Shown in pieces: positions 27,174 to 36,018 of a stretch of 64,000 nt of DNA (positions are counted from its first letter, which is position 1; each line of letters opens with the position of its first letter). The position numbers and the translations under genes are program-made. The DNA lies in the NCBI GenBank assembly GCA_017854535.1, contig JAFMHL010000005.1, positions 1 through 64,000 on the forward strand. Reading direction: 5' to 3'. The notes below the pieces were generated by a model. That model did not search any database, had not been told where the DNA came from, and saw only the letters and a list, made by a program, of their open reading frames with translations. This DNA comes from Nitratireductor sp. (lineage in GTDB: Bacteria > Pseudomonadota > Alphaproteobacteria > Rhizobiales > Rhizobiaceae).

Positions 27174-28703
27174 ATGCAGAAAAAACTGAACATCCTCATC
27201 TTCATGGTTGACCAGCTTAACGGCACACTTTTCCCTGACGGACCTGCCGAATGGCTCCATGCGCCAAATCTGAAAAAGCTCGCTGCCCGCTCAACGCGTT
27301 TTGAAAACTGTTATACGTCCAGCCCTCTATGCGCCCCTGCCCGCGCATCCTTCATGTCAGGCCAATTACCGCGCCGCACGCGGGTCTATGACAATGCTGC
27401 AGAATTTGCATCAGACATTCCAACTTATGCCCACCACCTGCGCCGCGCTGGATATTACACCTGTCTTTCCGGCAAAATGCATTTTGTCGGACCCGACCAG
27501 ATGCACGGATTTGAAGATCGGTTGACCACCGATATTTACCCAGCTGACTTTGGCTGGACACCGGACTATCGCAAGCCGGGCGAACGCATAGAATGGTGGT
27601 ACCATAATATGGGCTCGGTGACGGGCGCGGGCGTCGCCGAAATAACCAACCAGATGGAATATGATGATAATGTTGCTCATGAAGCCAAGATGAAGATCTA
27701 CGATCTTGGCAGAGCTTTGGATGATCGACCTTGGGCCGTGACCGTGAGCTTCACCCATCCCCACGACCCCTATGTGGCAAGGCGCAAATATTGGGACCTC
27801 TACAACGATTGTGAACATCTTTTGCCAACGGTTCCAGCCATGGATTTTGACGATCAGGACGCCCATAGCCAACGGATTTTCAAAGCCAATGACTGGCTGA
27901 ATTTTGATATCAAGCAAGAAAACATAGAACGCTCCCGCCAAGCATATTTTGCAAATATTTCTTATCTCGATGATAAAATCGGCGAGGTTATGGAGGCGCT
28001 TGAAACAACGCGCCTGGTCGAAAACACCATCATCCTTTTTTGCTCGGACCATGGCGATATGCTTGGCGAGCGCGGCCTTTGGTTCAAGATGAATTTCTAC
28101 GAGGGTTCAGCCCGTGTTCCATTAATGATCGCAGCGCCTCAGATGAAACCCGGCAAAGTCACCGACCCTGTTTCCAATGTTGATATTCTCCCAACGCTTG
28201 CAGACCTTGCCGGCGTTGATATGAGCGAAATCATGCCTTGGACCGACGGCGAGAGCATCATTCCATTGGCTCCAGAAACGGGCGAAGCAAAGCCTCGCGC
28301 CAATCCAGTGTTGATTGAATATGCGGCCGAGGCCTCCTATGCGCCAATGGTCTGTATTCGTCAGGGGAATTACAAATTCAACCATTGTGAACTGGACCCG
28401 CCTCAACTCTTCAATCTTTCGAGCGACCCCCATGAACTGAACAATCTTGCCGCTGACCCTGCCCATAAAGCAATGGTCGAAGCGTTTATGGACAAAGTTC
28501 GGGCGAAATGGGATATGGCAGCTTTTGATGCAGAAGTGCGCCAAAGCCAGGCACGCCGCTGGGTGGTATACGAAGCCCTACGCAATGGCGCTTATTTCCC
28601 GTGGGATTACCAGCCGCTGAAAAAAGCATCCGAGGCCTATATGCGAAACCACATGAATTTGGATACGCTGGAAGGCGATAAACGTTTTCCGCGGGGGGAG
28701 TAA
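27174..28703 (+). CDS. betC: Choline-sulfatase
   Basis: A 509-residue type I sulfatase that hydrolyses choline-O-sulfate to choline and sulfate. The start resembles BetC strongly (NILIFMVDQLNGTLFPDGPA). The formylglycine motif is Cys53 in CAPAR, with a typical SGKMH lysine/histidine region downstream. Metal ligands are in FMVDQ and FCSDHGDMLGERGLW. The C-terminal region with a DYQPL tail is usual for BetC. No betA, betB or betI is nearby, so choline oxidation must be encoded elsewhere. Betaine made from choline could feed the demethylation genes in this window. Confidence 0.9.
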   Translation: MQKKLNILIFMVDQLNGTLFPDGPAEWLHAPNLKKLAARSTRFENCYTSSPLCAPARASFMSGQLPRRTRVYDNAAEFASDIPTYAHHLRRAGYYTCLSGKMHFVGPDQMHGFEDRLTTDIYPADFGWTPDYRKPGERIEWWYHNMGSVTGAGVAEITNQMEYDDNVAHEAKMKIYDLGRALDDRPWAVTVSFTHPHDPYVARRKYWDLYNDCEHLLPTVPAMDFDDQDAHSQRIFKANDWLNFDIKQENIERSRQAYFANISYLDDKIGEVMEALETTRLVENTIILFCSDHGDMLGERGLWFKMNFYEGSARVPLMIAAPQMKPGKVTDPVSNVDILPTLADLAGVDMSEIMPWTDGESIIPLAPETGEAKPRANPVLIEYAAEASYAPMVCIRQGNYKFNHCELDPPQLFNLSSDPHELNNLAADPAHKAMVEAFMDKVRAKWDMAAFDAEVRQSQARRWVVYEALRNGAYFPWDYQPLKKASEAYMRNHMNLDTLEGDKRFPRGE

Positions 28704-28815
28704 GCGACCGCCGCCCCGTCCATCGTAGACGCTCTAAGTAAAATACCCTTGATCTAACGCAATGCAGAAATCGGAAAATATGTTATCATTCTTCAATTAA
28801 TCAAAGAAGGACGAC

Positions 28816-29211
28816 ATGTTAACTCAATTTGATCTATCCCAAACCCTTGGCCTCATCTTAGCGGTTTATATGGGCGCTGCAGCCATTGGACTGCTGACAG
28901 ATTCTGAAGGTTATTCAGAAGTCGTGGATGATTTTCTTTCCAACAATGCTTTGGTCTATCTGGGAGCTATCATGGCATTTACCATGGGCGCAGTGATAGT
29001 TGCGTTACATAATCTCTGGGACACCCCTTTGCAGTTTATCGTATCATTGGTCGGCTGGGCTGCAGCCATTGAAGGCGTATTGATGCTTGCTTTACGTCGA
29101 CCCTTCTTTACCCTGATAAGCGCTATTCCTCTGAACGTCACATTTATGAGGGTGTATGGAGCAATAGTTTTATGCTTGTCGGCCGTCCTGCTGTTCCTCA
29201 TATTCGGGTGA
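28816..29211 (+). CDS. Small four-helix membrane protein of unknown function
   Basis: 131 residues with four hydrophobic segments (about 8-26, 44-64, 70-93, 108-130). Short loops include LTDSEGYSEVVDDFLSNNA and LRRPF. AAGGA precedes the ATG by 6-7 bases, and an AT-rich promoter-like stretch lies upstream. I do not recognise a family. It is flanked by betC and an EamA permease with no overlap, so it may be transcribed alone. Confidence 0.65.
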   Translation: MLTQFDLSQTLGLILAVYMGAAAIGLLTDSEGYSEVVDDFLSNNALVYLGAIMAFTMGAVIVALHNLWDTPLQFIVSLVGWAAAIEGVLMLALRRPFFTLISAIPLNVTFMRVYGAIVLCLSAVLLFLIFG

Positions 29212-29309
29212 AGAAAACACAGCTTGGCATTTACATCCAATCGCGCTTTTTCTAGGGTCGCCAGAGACTAGATTCTACTCTCCTGTCCTGCCCCAAAAAA
29301 GCAAAACCA

Positions 29310-30209
29310 ATGCCAAACCAGTTCACCAAAGGAATGTTTGTCGGATTGGCCGCTTATGCGTTTTACGCTTTCAGCGATGCCTTGATTAAATCAACCGGCG
29401 GCCTCGCATCTGTTTTTGAAATCGCGTTCTTCATCACGCTCTTTTCAGCTATTCCAATTATCTTGGGCAAGCCAAAAGAAGAGAAATGGCGGGACGCTTT
29501 GGTTGTCAAAAACAAGGTCAAAGTCCATGTAAGAGCCATCAGCGGCCTTTGCGGAGGTTTGTGCGCCATATACGCATTCACCCATCTAGAACTTGCTGAA
29601 GCCTATGCGCTGATCTTTCTCATCCCAGCATTTACAACAGTAATCTCGACTTTCGTCTTGGGTGAAGGCGTGCGTTGGAAACGTTGGGCTGCGGTAACTT
29701 TGGGGTTTATTGGCGTTTTGATCGTCCTTCGCCCCGGCTTTGAAGTGGTCAAACTCGCCCATCTAGGTGGCCTTGGTTGCGCATTTTTTGGAGCGATCTC
29801 CATCACCACCATGCGAAGCATATCTGGCAGCGAAAAACGCATCACCATATTAAGCGTGGTTTTCATCTATGCGTTGACATTTAACGGTTTGGCGATGCTG
29901 ACAACATTCGAGCGCCCCGGCCAGGAATTGTTGTTACTTCTGTTTCTTGGCGGTATTTTCAGCGGTCTTGGACATTTATCCATGATCCATGCCATTTCAA
30001 TGATACCAGCCAACAACATCGCACCAACACAATACAGTCAAATGATCTGGGCGATTGTCTTGGGCGTAATATTCTTCTCGGAAGTGCCTGATATTTATAC
30101 GCTCGCAGGCCTGTTCACCATCGGGCTGTCTGGCATTTTGATTTTCCACCGCGAAGAAGAGCGTTTGGGCGAACGCAAGCGCATCACTCTTTTTCGAAAT
30201 CGGATTTAA
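29310..30209 (+). CDS. EamA-family (DMT) permease
   Basis: A 299-residue inner-membrane protein with ten hydrophobic segments in two EamA repeats. The first repeat ends FVLGEGVRWKRWAAVTLGFIGVLIVLRPG; the second ends FFSEVPDIYTLAGLFTIGLSGILIF. Members export or import metabolites such as amino acids or S-adenosylmethionine; the substrate here is unknown. Its stop codon abuts the stop codon of the convergent MttB-family gene with no base between. Confidence 0.83.
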   Translation: MPNQFTKGMFVGLAAYAFYAFSDALIKSTGGLASVFEIAFFITLFSAIPIILGKPKEEKWRDALVVKNKVKVHVRAISGLCGGLCAIYAFTHLELAEAYALIFLIPAFTTVISTFVLGEGVRWKRWAAVTLGFIGVLIVLRPGFEVVKLAHLGGLGCAFFGAISITTMRSISGSEKRITILSVVFIYALTFNGLAMLTTFERPGQELLLLLFLGGIFSGLGHLSMIHAISMIPANNIAPTQYSQMIWAIVLGVIFFSEVPDIYTLAGLFTIGLSGILIFHREEERLGERKRITLFRNRI

Positions 30210-31778
30210 TCAGCCTCTTGGGAAATGGATGTTGAACTTTTCCCGTATCTGTTTGTCCAACATCGGATCGATGATAGGTTTGCGCGGTGCATTCAAAATT
30301 TCATTCTTTCGCTTGATCGCATTCTGCACCAAATCCGGCTTGCCCACCTCAGCCCACTCTTTCGGCGAGAGACGGTCAGCAATTCTAGGATAAACATAAT
30401 CACGTTGCATCAAATGCAGTGTTTGCTCGCTGCCAAGGTAGTGCCCTGGACCGCCCATACAAACCTTTTTCATCGCATCAATTGATATGCTCTCATCGGT
30501 CACCTCAATACCGCGAACACAGCGCAGAGCTTGGCCCAATAAATCATCACCAAGGATCAATGATTCCAGTGAAAAGCCAAGCAATGACGCATGCATGCCA
30601 ACCGACTCATAGACCATGTTTAGACCAGACAAGCCCGCCATCACATTCGAGCACATCTGTTCCCAGCCAGCTTGCATATCCGGCAATTTGGCATCGGCAA
30701 TACCCGCCGCCGCACCGCCTGGAAGCCCATAAAAGTGGTGCATTTGCGCGCATCCAGCTGTCAGCAAAGCCTGCTCGCCAGAACCACCAGACATCGCGCC
30801 GGAACGCAAATCAGAAACAAACGGCCATGTACCAAAAATACATGGATGACCGGGTTTCATAGCGTTCACATAAACCATGCCAGCAAGACACTCTGCCACA
30901 GCTTCCACAATCGCCAATGCTATAGAGGCTGGCGCGGTGGCTCCCGCTTGTCCCGCAGAAAGCAAAAGAATAGGCATGCCATAATCGACACACTTTTCCA
31001 TAACCTTGCAGCTTTCCGTCGCAAACTTCATCGGCGGAACAACAAAACAATTCGAGTTAGAAACAAACGGACGCGCGCGCCATTGTTCCTCGCCACCTGC
31101 AATCATATGCAGCAAGTCCATGCATCCATCGACATAGTCCGGATCAAAAATCGAAGTACCCACATGCTTCTTAGTGCCTGCACAAGATGCGTAGATCGTA
31201 TTCAGATCCATCTCGTAATTATCAACGATATCACGGCAAACCATTGGGCGTTGGAAGAAGTGAACATTGTCGAGTTCTTCCGTGATGCGAGAAGCATCAA
31301 ACAAATCTTGAACGGTGCATTCGCGATAATTCTTGTTCTCTTGATCAACCAAATAAACTGCAGCACCTGCGGTCCCGTAATGCACCTTTTTACCAGCCAA
31401 ATGCATATCATGCTTTGGGTCGCGCCCATAAAGCGTAACCTCTTTCGCGGCTATTTTCAGCATGTCTTCGACAACTTTGCGCGGGAACCGCACGCGATTA
31501 TCATCGCCTAAAATACATCCAGCTTTAACAAGCAGATCCACACCAGATTGAGGTGCATCAGCGAACCCAATAACTTCCATGGCCTCAAGCGCAGCTTCGT
31601 GTATACGCAGCACATCTTTGTCAGAAAGCGGTTTATATGTTCCCCCTTCCATCCCAGCACGAATAGGCTTGATATCATCGGTGAGCGGCGCTGCTCGAAC
31701 AGCATGCCGAGCACTTCTACCACCTGAGCGGGCAGCTCTCCCTTTGGGGGCTTCAGCATTCGCAATAGCATCAGTCAT
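30210..31778 (-). CDS. MttB-family corrinoid-dependent amine methyltransferase, copy 1
   Basis: A 522-residue member of the trimethylamine methyltransferase superfamily. It has no in-frame amber codon, so it is the non-pyrrolysine type. Characterised relatives demethylate quaternary amines (MtgB glycine betaine, MtpB proline betaine, MtcB carnitine) onto a corrinoid protein. The N-terminal 30 residues are Arg/Gly-rich (GRAARSGGRSARHAVRA) and precede the TIM-barrel. Further landmarks are VHYGTAGAAVYLVD, GMPILLLSAGQAGATAP and GGPGHYLGSEQT. GGGAGA lies 8 bases before the ATG. It is the last gene of the minus-strand demethylation operon. No corrinoid protein gene is adjacent; the nearest is at 58.9 kb. 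The substrate is unknown. Confidence 0.85.
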   Translation of the reverse strand: MTDAIANAEAPKGRAARSGGRSARHAVRAAPLTDDIKPIRAGMEGGTYKPLSDKDVLRIHEAALEAMEVIGFADAPQSGVDLLVKAGCILGDDNRVRFPRKVVEDMLKIAAKEVTLYGRDPKHDMHLAGKKVHYGTAGAAVYLVDQENKNYRECTVQDLFDASRITEELDNVHFFQRPMVCRDIVDNYEMDLNTIYASCAGTKKHVGTSIFDPDYVDGCMDLLHMIAGGEEQWRARPFVSNSNCFVVPPMKFATESCKVMEKCVDYGMPILLLSAGQAGATAPASIALAIVEAVAECLAGMVYVNAMKPGHPCIFGTWPFVSDLRSGAMSGGSGEQALLTAGCAQMHHFYGLPGGAAAGIADAKLPDMQAGWEQMCSNVMAGLSGLNMVYESVGMHASLLGFSLESLILGDDLLGQALRCVRGIEVTDESISIDAMKKVCMGGPGHYLGSEQTLHLMQRDYVYPRIADRLSPKEWAEVGKPDLVQNAIKRKNEILNAPRKPIIDPMLDKQIREKFNIHFPRG

Positions 31779-31799
31779 TTAATTCTCTCCCAAATAAAG

Positions 31800-32636
31800 T
31801 TATTGCGAAGCGCCGCCTTTTTCTAACAATGCTTCAATCTCGTCTCCCGGCATCCCTTGCAACAAGCCAGAGAAGTCACCCTGTTCCAAAATCGCTTTCC
31901 CAATATCGTGAACATATCGATGCGTCACCCGCGCCAGAGCGGAACCAAGTGATATCCTTGCAACTCCAATTTCAGCAAATTGATCTTTGCTGTAATTTGC
32001 AAATTGACCAGCACAAAGAGCGTTGAATGGTGCTTTTACTGATCTACAAATTCTCTCCAAATCCGCAAACGATTTTGGCATCGGTGAATACACACAATGA
32101 GCGCCAACCGCCTCAAAAGCTTGAAGCCTTCTGATCGCCTCGTCGCAATCATAGGCACCCGTCATTAGGCCATCCGCCCGTGCGCAAATTGTAAACTCGA
32201 ACGGCAAGGCATTTGCTGTCTCAACCGCCGCTCTCATGCGATCAACTGCAAGTTCAAACTCATAATATGGCGCATCACCATTTGGTATTGTGTCCTCTAG
32301 CGCGCAACCAACCATCCCAGTTTCAGCGGCAAGTCTCACGCATTCCGCAACGCTATCTGGATCGTCAGAATAGCCATGCTCAAGGTCACCGCTAACGGGC
32401 ACATCCACCGAACGAACTACATCCTCACAATGCTTGAGCATTTGATCGCGTGTAACGATGGCCCCATCTGGCAAACCAACTGAAAACGCATATCCTGAGC
32501 TGGTCGTAGCAATCGCTTGCGCACCCAAAGCCGTCAGCATTTTCGCAGAACCAACATCATGTGCATTGGCCAAAACAAAAGGATCACCGGGGCGGTGTAG
32601 TGCCCTGAACAGTTTACCTTTTGCGCTTTGGTTCAT
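31800..32636 (-). CDS. Isocitrate lyase/PEP mutase superfamily protein
   Basis: A 278-residue TIM-barrel protein of the ICL/PEPM superfamily. Recognisable parts are LANAHDVGSAKML (entry loop), TTSSGYAFSVGLPDG, the Mg-site strand SGDLEHGYSD, ALEDTIPNG, and CARADGLMTG. The KKCGH motif of true isocitrate lyase is absent, so it is more like the oxaloacetase/dimethylmalate lyase/phosphonomutase-like group. Its reaction cannot be named. It overlaps the upstream DMGDH gene by ATGA, so its product is needed together with methylamine oxidation, which is unexplained. Confidence 0.8.
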   Translation of the reverse strand: MNQSAKGKLFRALHRPGDPFVLANAHDVGSAKMLTALGAQAIATTSSGYAFSVGLPDGAIVTRDQMLKHCEDVVRSVDVPVSGDLEHGYSDDPDSVAECVRLAAETGMVGCALEDTIPNGDAPYYEFELAVDRMRAAVETANALPFEFTICARADGLMTGAYDCDEAIRRLQAFEAVGAHCVYSPMPKSFADLERICRSVKAPFNALCAGQFANYSKDQFAEIGVARISLGSALARVTHRYVHDIGKAILEQGDFSGLLQGMPGDEIEALLEKGGASQ

Positions 32637-35101
32637 ACTTTCACCCGTTCTGATTTCGGATCATACATTGGCTTTAAAGAGGCTACGGCTTTCACCCTCT
32701 TGCCGGCGATCTCAATCTCATAGGATGATGCCAGAACTTGATCAGGCTTTTCTCCCTTACAGGGCACATAACCTAGCCCGATTGCGCCACCAAGCGTGTG
32801 ACCATAATTTGCAGAGGTCACATAGCTTACAATTTCACCATCGCGAATGATCGGTTCATTGTGATACATTAGCGGTTCAGGATCAGTGAGTTTGAATTGA
32901 ATGAGACGCATATTCAGCCCCTCTTCCTTCTTGCGAAGCACGGCATCACGCCCGATAAAATCTGCCTTGTCGGTTTTAACGGCAAATCCAAGTCCTGCCT
33001 CCAGCACATGATCTTCCTCTGTGATATCATGGCCAAAATGGCGGAATGCTTTTTCGATGCGACAACTGTCCATCATATGCATGCCGCAAAGCTTGAGATC
33101 GAATGATTTGCCAGCTTCCAAAATTGTCTCAATAGCATGTCCAGATTGATCAGCGGAAACATAAAGCTCCCATCCAAGTTCACCCACATAAGAAACCCGG
33201 TGCGCCCTAGCGTGACCCATTCCAAGTTCGACTTGATTAGCAGTGCCAAAAGGATGCGTCTCATTCGTCCAGTCGTGATAGGGTGCGACAACTTCAAGCA
33301 GCTTGCGCGAGTTTGGTCCCATAATTGCAAGGACGCCCTCATTGGCTGTCACATCAACAAATGATACGTGTGCATCGCCTTTGTAGCGATTCAGCCAGCT
33401 CATTTCGCGAACCATGGTCGCCGCGGGCGTCACAATGATATAGCTGGATTCAGTAAGGCGGGTCACTGTTACGTCAGCTTCAATGCCACCGCGATTGTTG
33501 AGGAATTGCGTATAGACGATCTTACCCACGGGCACCGACATATCCGCCCCGCACACCTTGTTGAGGAACGCTTCAGCGTCTTTCCCGTCAACCCGGATTT
33601 TGCCGAAAGAAGACATGTCGTAAAGCCCGACATTGTTACGAACCGCGTGGTGTTCCGCAGCCTGGTTTTCAAACCAGTTCTGGCGTTTCCATGAATATTT
33701 GTATTCACGCTCCTGCCCCTCATTGGCAAACCAGTTCGCCCGCTCCCATCCTGCAGTCTCACCAAACACAGCACCCTGTTCTTTCAGGTGATAGTGGAAC
33801 GGAGTGCGGCGAACGCCTCTGGCCGTTGCTTTTTGGCGGTAAGGAAAATGATCGGCATATAACAAACCAAGGGTTTCTTTCGCACGCTCATAAACATAGG
33901 TCTTGTTGCCCATGAAAGGCTGCATCCGGCGAATATCCACATCCGACAAATCAAACGGTGGATAACCATGTTCCATCCAATGGGCCAGCGCCATACCCGC
34001 GCCACCTGAAGATTGAATACCAACAGAGTTGAATCCGGCCGCAACAAAATAGTTCTTCAGCTCAGGCGCTTCACCAAGATGATATGCATCATCGGGCGTA
34101 AAGCTTTCAGGACCATTGAAGAAGGTGTGAATGCCTGCGGTTTCCAGCATCGGCATACGGTTGATTGCATTTGCCAAAATCGGTTCAAAATGATCGAAAT
34201 CTTCCGGCAATTGATCAAAGCAAAAATCTTCAGGAATACTCGCTTTGCTTTCACGCGAAGGCCATGGCTTTGAAACCGGTTCAAATGCACCCAGCAAAAT
34301 TTTGCCAGCATCTTCTTTGTAATAGGCGCATTCATCAGGAACGCGAAGCACCGGTAATTGTTTCAATCCCTCGATGCTTTCGGTGACGATATAAAAGTGT
34401 TCGCAAGCTTGAAGCGGAATATTAACGCCGGACATGCGACCAAGTTCATGAGCCCACATGCCGCCACAGTTTACGACATAGTCTGCCTGGATAGTTCCGC
34501 GTTCGTCAGAGCCATCGCACTGCCAAGAGACGCCTGTAACCTTTCTTCCGTCATCATGAACTGTTGTGACTTTCACACCTTCAATGACTTGCGCACCCAT
34601 CTGGCGGGCACCTTTTGCAAGGGCTTGTGCTATGTTGGACGGATCGCCCTGCCCATCCTTGGCAAGATAGACCGCTCCTGTCACATCACCAGTATTCAAA
34701 TGAGGATAACGTTCTTTGACATCACTGGCGGATATCTCTTCAATCTCGACGCCAAAAGCGCGCGCCATGGATGCGGATCGATATATCTCTTCCTTGCGTT
34801 CGCCGGTCAAAGCAACGGTGATAGATCCACAACGTCTAAATCCAGTGGAAACGCCAGTTTCTGCTTCTAGGTCCCCATATAACTCTTGAGAATATTTCGC
34901 CAAGCGGGTCATGTTTTTAGTTGCCCGCAATTGCGCAATCAAGCCGGCAGCATGCCATGTCGTTCCGCAGGACAATTGCTTGCGCTCAAGAAGAACCACA
35001 TCTTTCCAGCCCAGTTTGGCAAGGTGATAGGCGACAGAACAACCCGCGACACCACCGCCGATAACAACTGCACGCGCTTTTGAAGGAACTGGCTTGTTCA
35101 T
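32633..35101 (-). CDS. DMGDH/sarcosine dehydrogenase-type FAD oxidoreductase, second paralogue
   Basis: An 822-residue FAD plus GcvT fusion. It has a GGGVAG dinucleotide motif (about 15-20) and the flavinylation-type histidine, His50 in TTWHAAG. A linker and a folate-binding GcvT half follow (FGKIRVDGKDAEAFL, YVGELGWELYVS). Of the three paralogues in the window this one reads most like bona fide dimethylglycine or sarcosine dehydrogenase. It overlaps the upstream homocysteine methyltransferase gene (ATGA) and the downstream PEP-mutase-like gene (ATGA). The expected role is oxidative removal of a methyl group as 5,10-methylene-THF. Confidence 0.88.
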   Translation of the reverse strand: MNKPVPSKARAVVIGGGVAGCSVAYHLAKLGWKDVVLLERKQLSCGTTWHAAGLIAQLRATKNMTRLAKYSQELYGDLEAETGVSTGFRRCGSITVALTGERKEEIYRSASMARAFGVEIEEISASDVKERYPHLNTGDVTGAVYLAKDGQGDPSNIAQALAKGARQMGAQVIEGVKVTTVHDDGRKVTGVSWQCDGSDERGTIQADYVVNCGGMWAHELGRMSGVNIPLQACEHFYIVTESIEGLKQLPVLRVPDECAYYKEDAGKILLGAFEPVSKPWPSRESKASIPEDFCFDQLPEDFDHFEPILANAINRMPMLETAGIHTFFNGPESFTPDDAYHLGEAPELKNYFVAAGFNSVGIQSSGGAGMALAHWMEHGYPPFDLSDVDIRRMQPFMGNKTYVYERAKETLGLLYADHFPYRQKATARGVRRTPFHYHLKEQGAVFGETAGWERANWFANEGQEREYKYSWKRQNWFENQAAEHHAVRNNVGLYDMSSFGKIRVDGKDAEAFLNKVCGADMSVPVGKIVYTQFLNNRGGIEADVTVTRLTESSYIIVTPAATMVREMSWLNRYKGDAHVSFVDVTANEGVLAIMGPNSRKLLEVVAPYHDWTNETHPFGTANQVELGMGHARAHRVSYVGELGWELYVSADQSGHAIETILEAGKSFDLKLCGMHMMDSCRIEKAFRHFGHDITEEDHVLEAGLGFAVKTDKADFIGRDAVLRKKEEGLNMRLIQFKLTDPEPLMYHNEPIIRDGEIVSYVTSANYGHTLGGAIGLGYVPCKGEKPDQVLASSYEIEIAGKRVKAVASLKPMYDPKSERVKV

Positions 35102-36018
35102 TTCGATTTTCCAATTTTAGATGAGAACGATTTCACGATGGTATGCCCATCCGCTTCAAGACATCTGGCAAGTTCAGCGATATGCGCCGGCCCAACTTCA
35201 CAACAACCACCAACAATTGTTGCGCCAGCTTTAACCCACGCCTTGGCATGTTCCGCATAAGCCTCGGACGTAAGATCTTTACGTACCTTTAAACCAGATA
35301 CTGTTCCTCCAGCGTCCAATGCATCAATAGAGGTGAAGCCATTTGCATATGCCCCAAACGGGAGCCCGCATGCTTTCAATGAGGAAAGCCCTTGGGTCAC
35401 AGACTCTGGCCAAGAGCAATTGATCAGCACGGCGCTGGCTCCCGCTTCTTTCGCGATAGCCGCAGCCTCCGCTAAGCTCTCTCCTGATCGCAACTTTGTT
35501 CCATCGCCATCAACAACTGTCATCCCGCACCACACAGGCTTGCCACTTTCAGCGGCGGCTGAAACTGCTGCTTTTACTTCGACAAGCGTTGAAAGTGTTT
35601 CGCATAAAAACACATCAACATGATCCTTCTCCTCTGCAACAATTGCTGAATAGCTTTTTTTACAAGCATCATAGTCAGGAACCAGTTCAGGCTTATAACT
35701 GGCCATCATTGGAGGAAGGCAGCCTGCAATCGTAATATCATTGTCGCCCTTTGCTGCCTTGGCGATTTCAATCGCTTTTGCCTGCAAGGGTTTGAACAAA
35801 TCATCTTGCGCATCACGAGCCATGCGCTCCGGCGTTACGGAATAGCTATTGAGCGTAAGAACTTTAGCCCCCGCATGAATATAATCGCGATGAACCGCTT
35901 CGACGATTTCTGGCTCATGCATCATCACGCTTGCAGACCACATGGGCGATGGAGGTTGTTTGGACCGGTGGATTAATTCCTGGCCCATACCACCATCAAG
36001 AAGAATGATTTCGCTCAT
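35098..36018 (-). CDS. Homocysteine S-methyltransferase family protein (MmuM/BHMT type)
   Basis: 306 residues, one Hcy-methyltransferase TIM barrel without folate or cobalamin domains. Zinc ligands are expected in INCSW (about 200) and GGCCEVGPAHIAEL (about 273-275), both present. The N-terminal LLDGGMGQELIHR and HAGAKVLTLNSYSVTPERM also fit. It transfers a methyl group from a small donor (S-methylmethionine, betaine or dimethylglycine-like) to homocysteine, giving methionine. It sits between two DMGDH-type genes with ATGA overlaps on both sides. This suggests that the first demethylation uses homocysteine and the next ones oxidation. A second, longer homologue is at 55.1 kb. Confidence 0.85.
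   Translation of the reverse strand: MSEIILLDGGMGQELIHRSKQPPSPMWSASVMMHEPEIVEAVHRDYIHAGAKVLTLNSYSVTPERMARDAQDDLFKPLQAKAIEIAKAAKGDNDITIAGCLPPMMASYKPELVPDYDACKKSYSAIVAEEKDHVDVFLCETLSTLVEVKAAVSAAAESGKPVWCGMTVVDGDGTKLRSGESLAEAAAIAKEAGASAVLINCSWPESVTQGLSSLKACGLPFGAYANGFTSIDALDAGGTVSGLKVRKDLTSEAYAEHAKAWVKAGATIVGGCCEVGPAHIAELARCLEADGHTIVKSFSSKIGKSK

Noticed and set aside
30225-31511. Long open frames on the plus strand opposite MttB copy 1
   Set aside because: They are antisense shadows of a well-supported 522-residue protein and have a His/Arg/Ser-rich nonsense composition.
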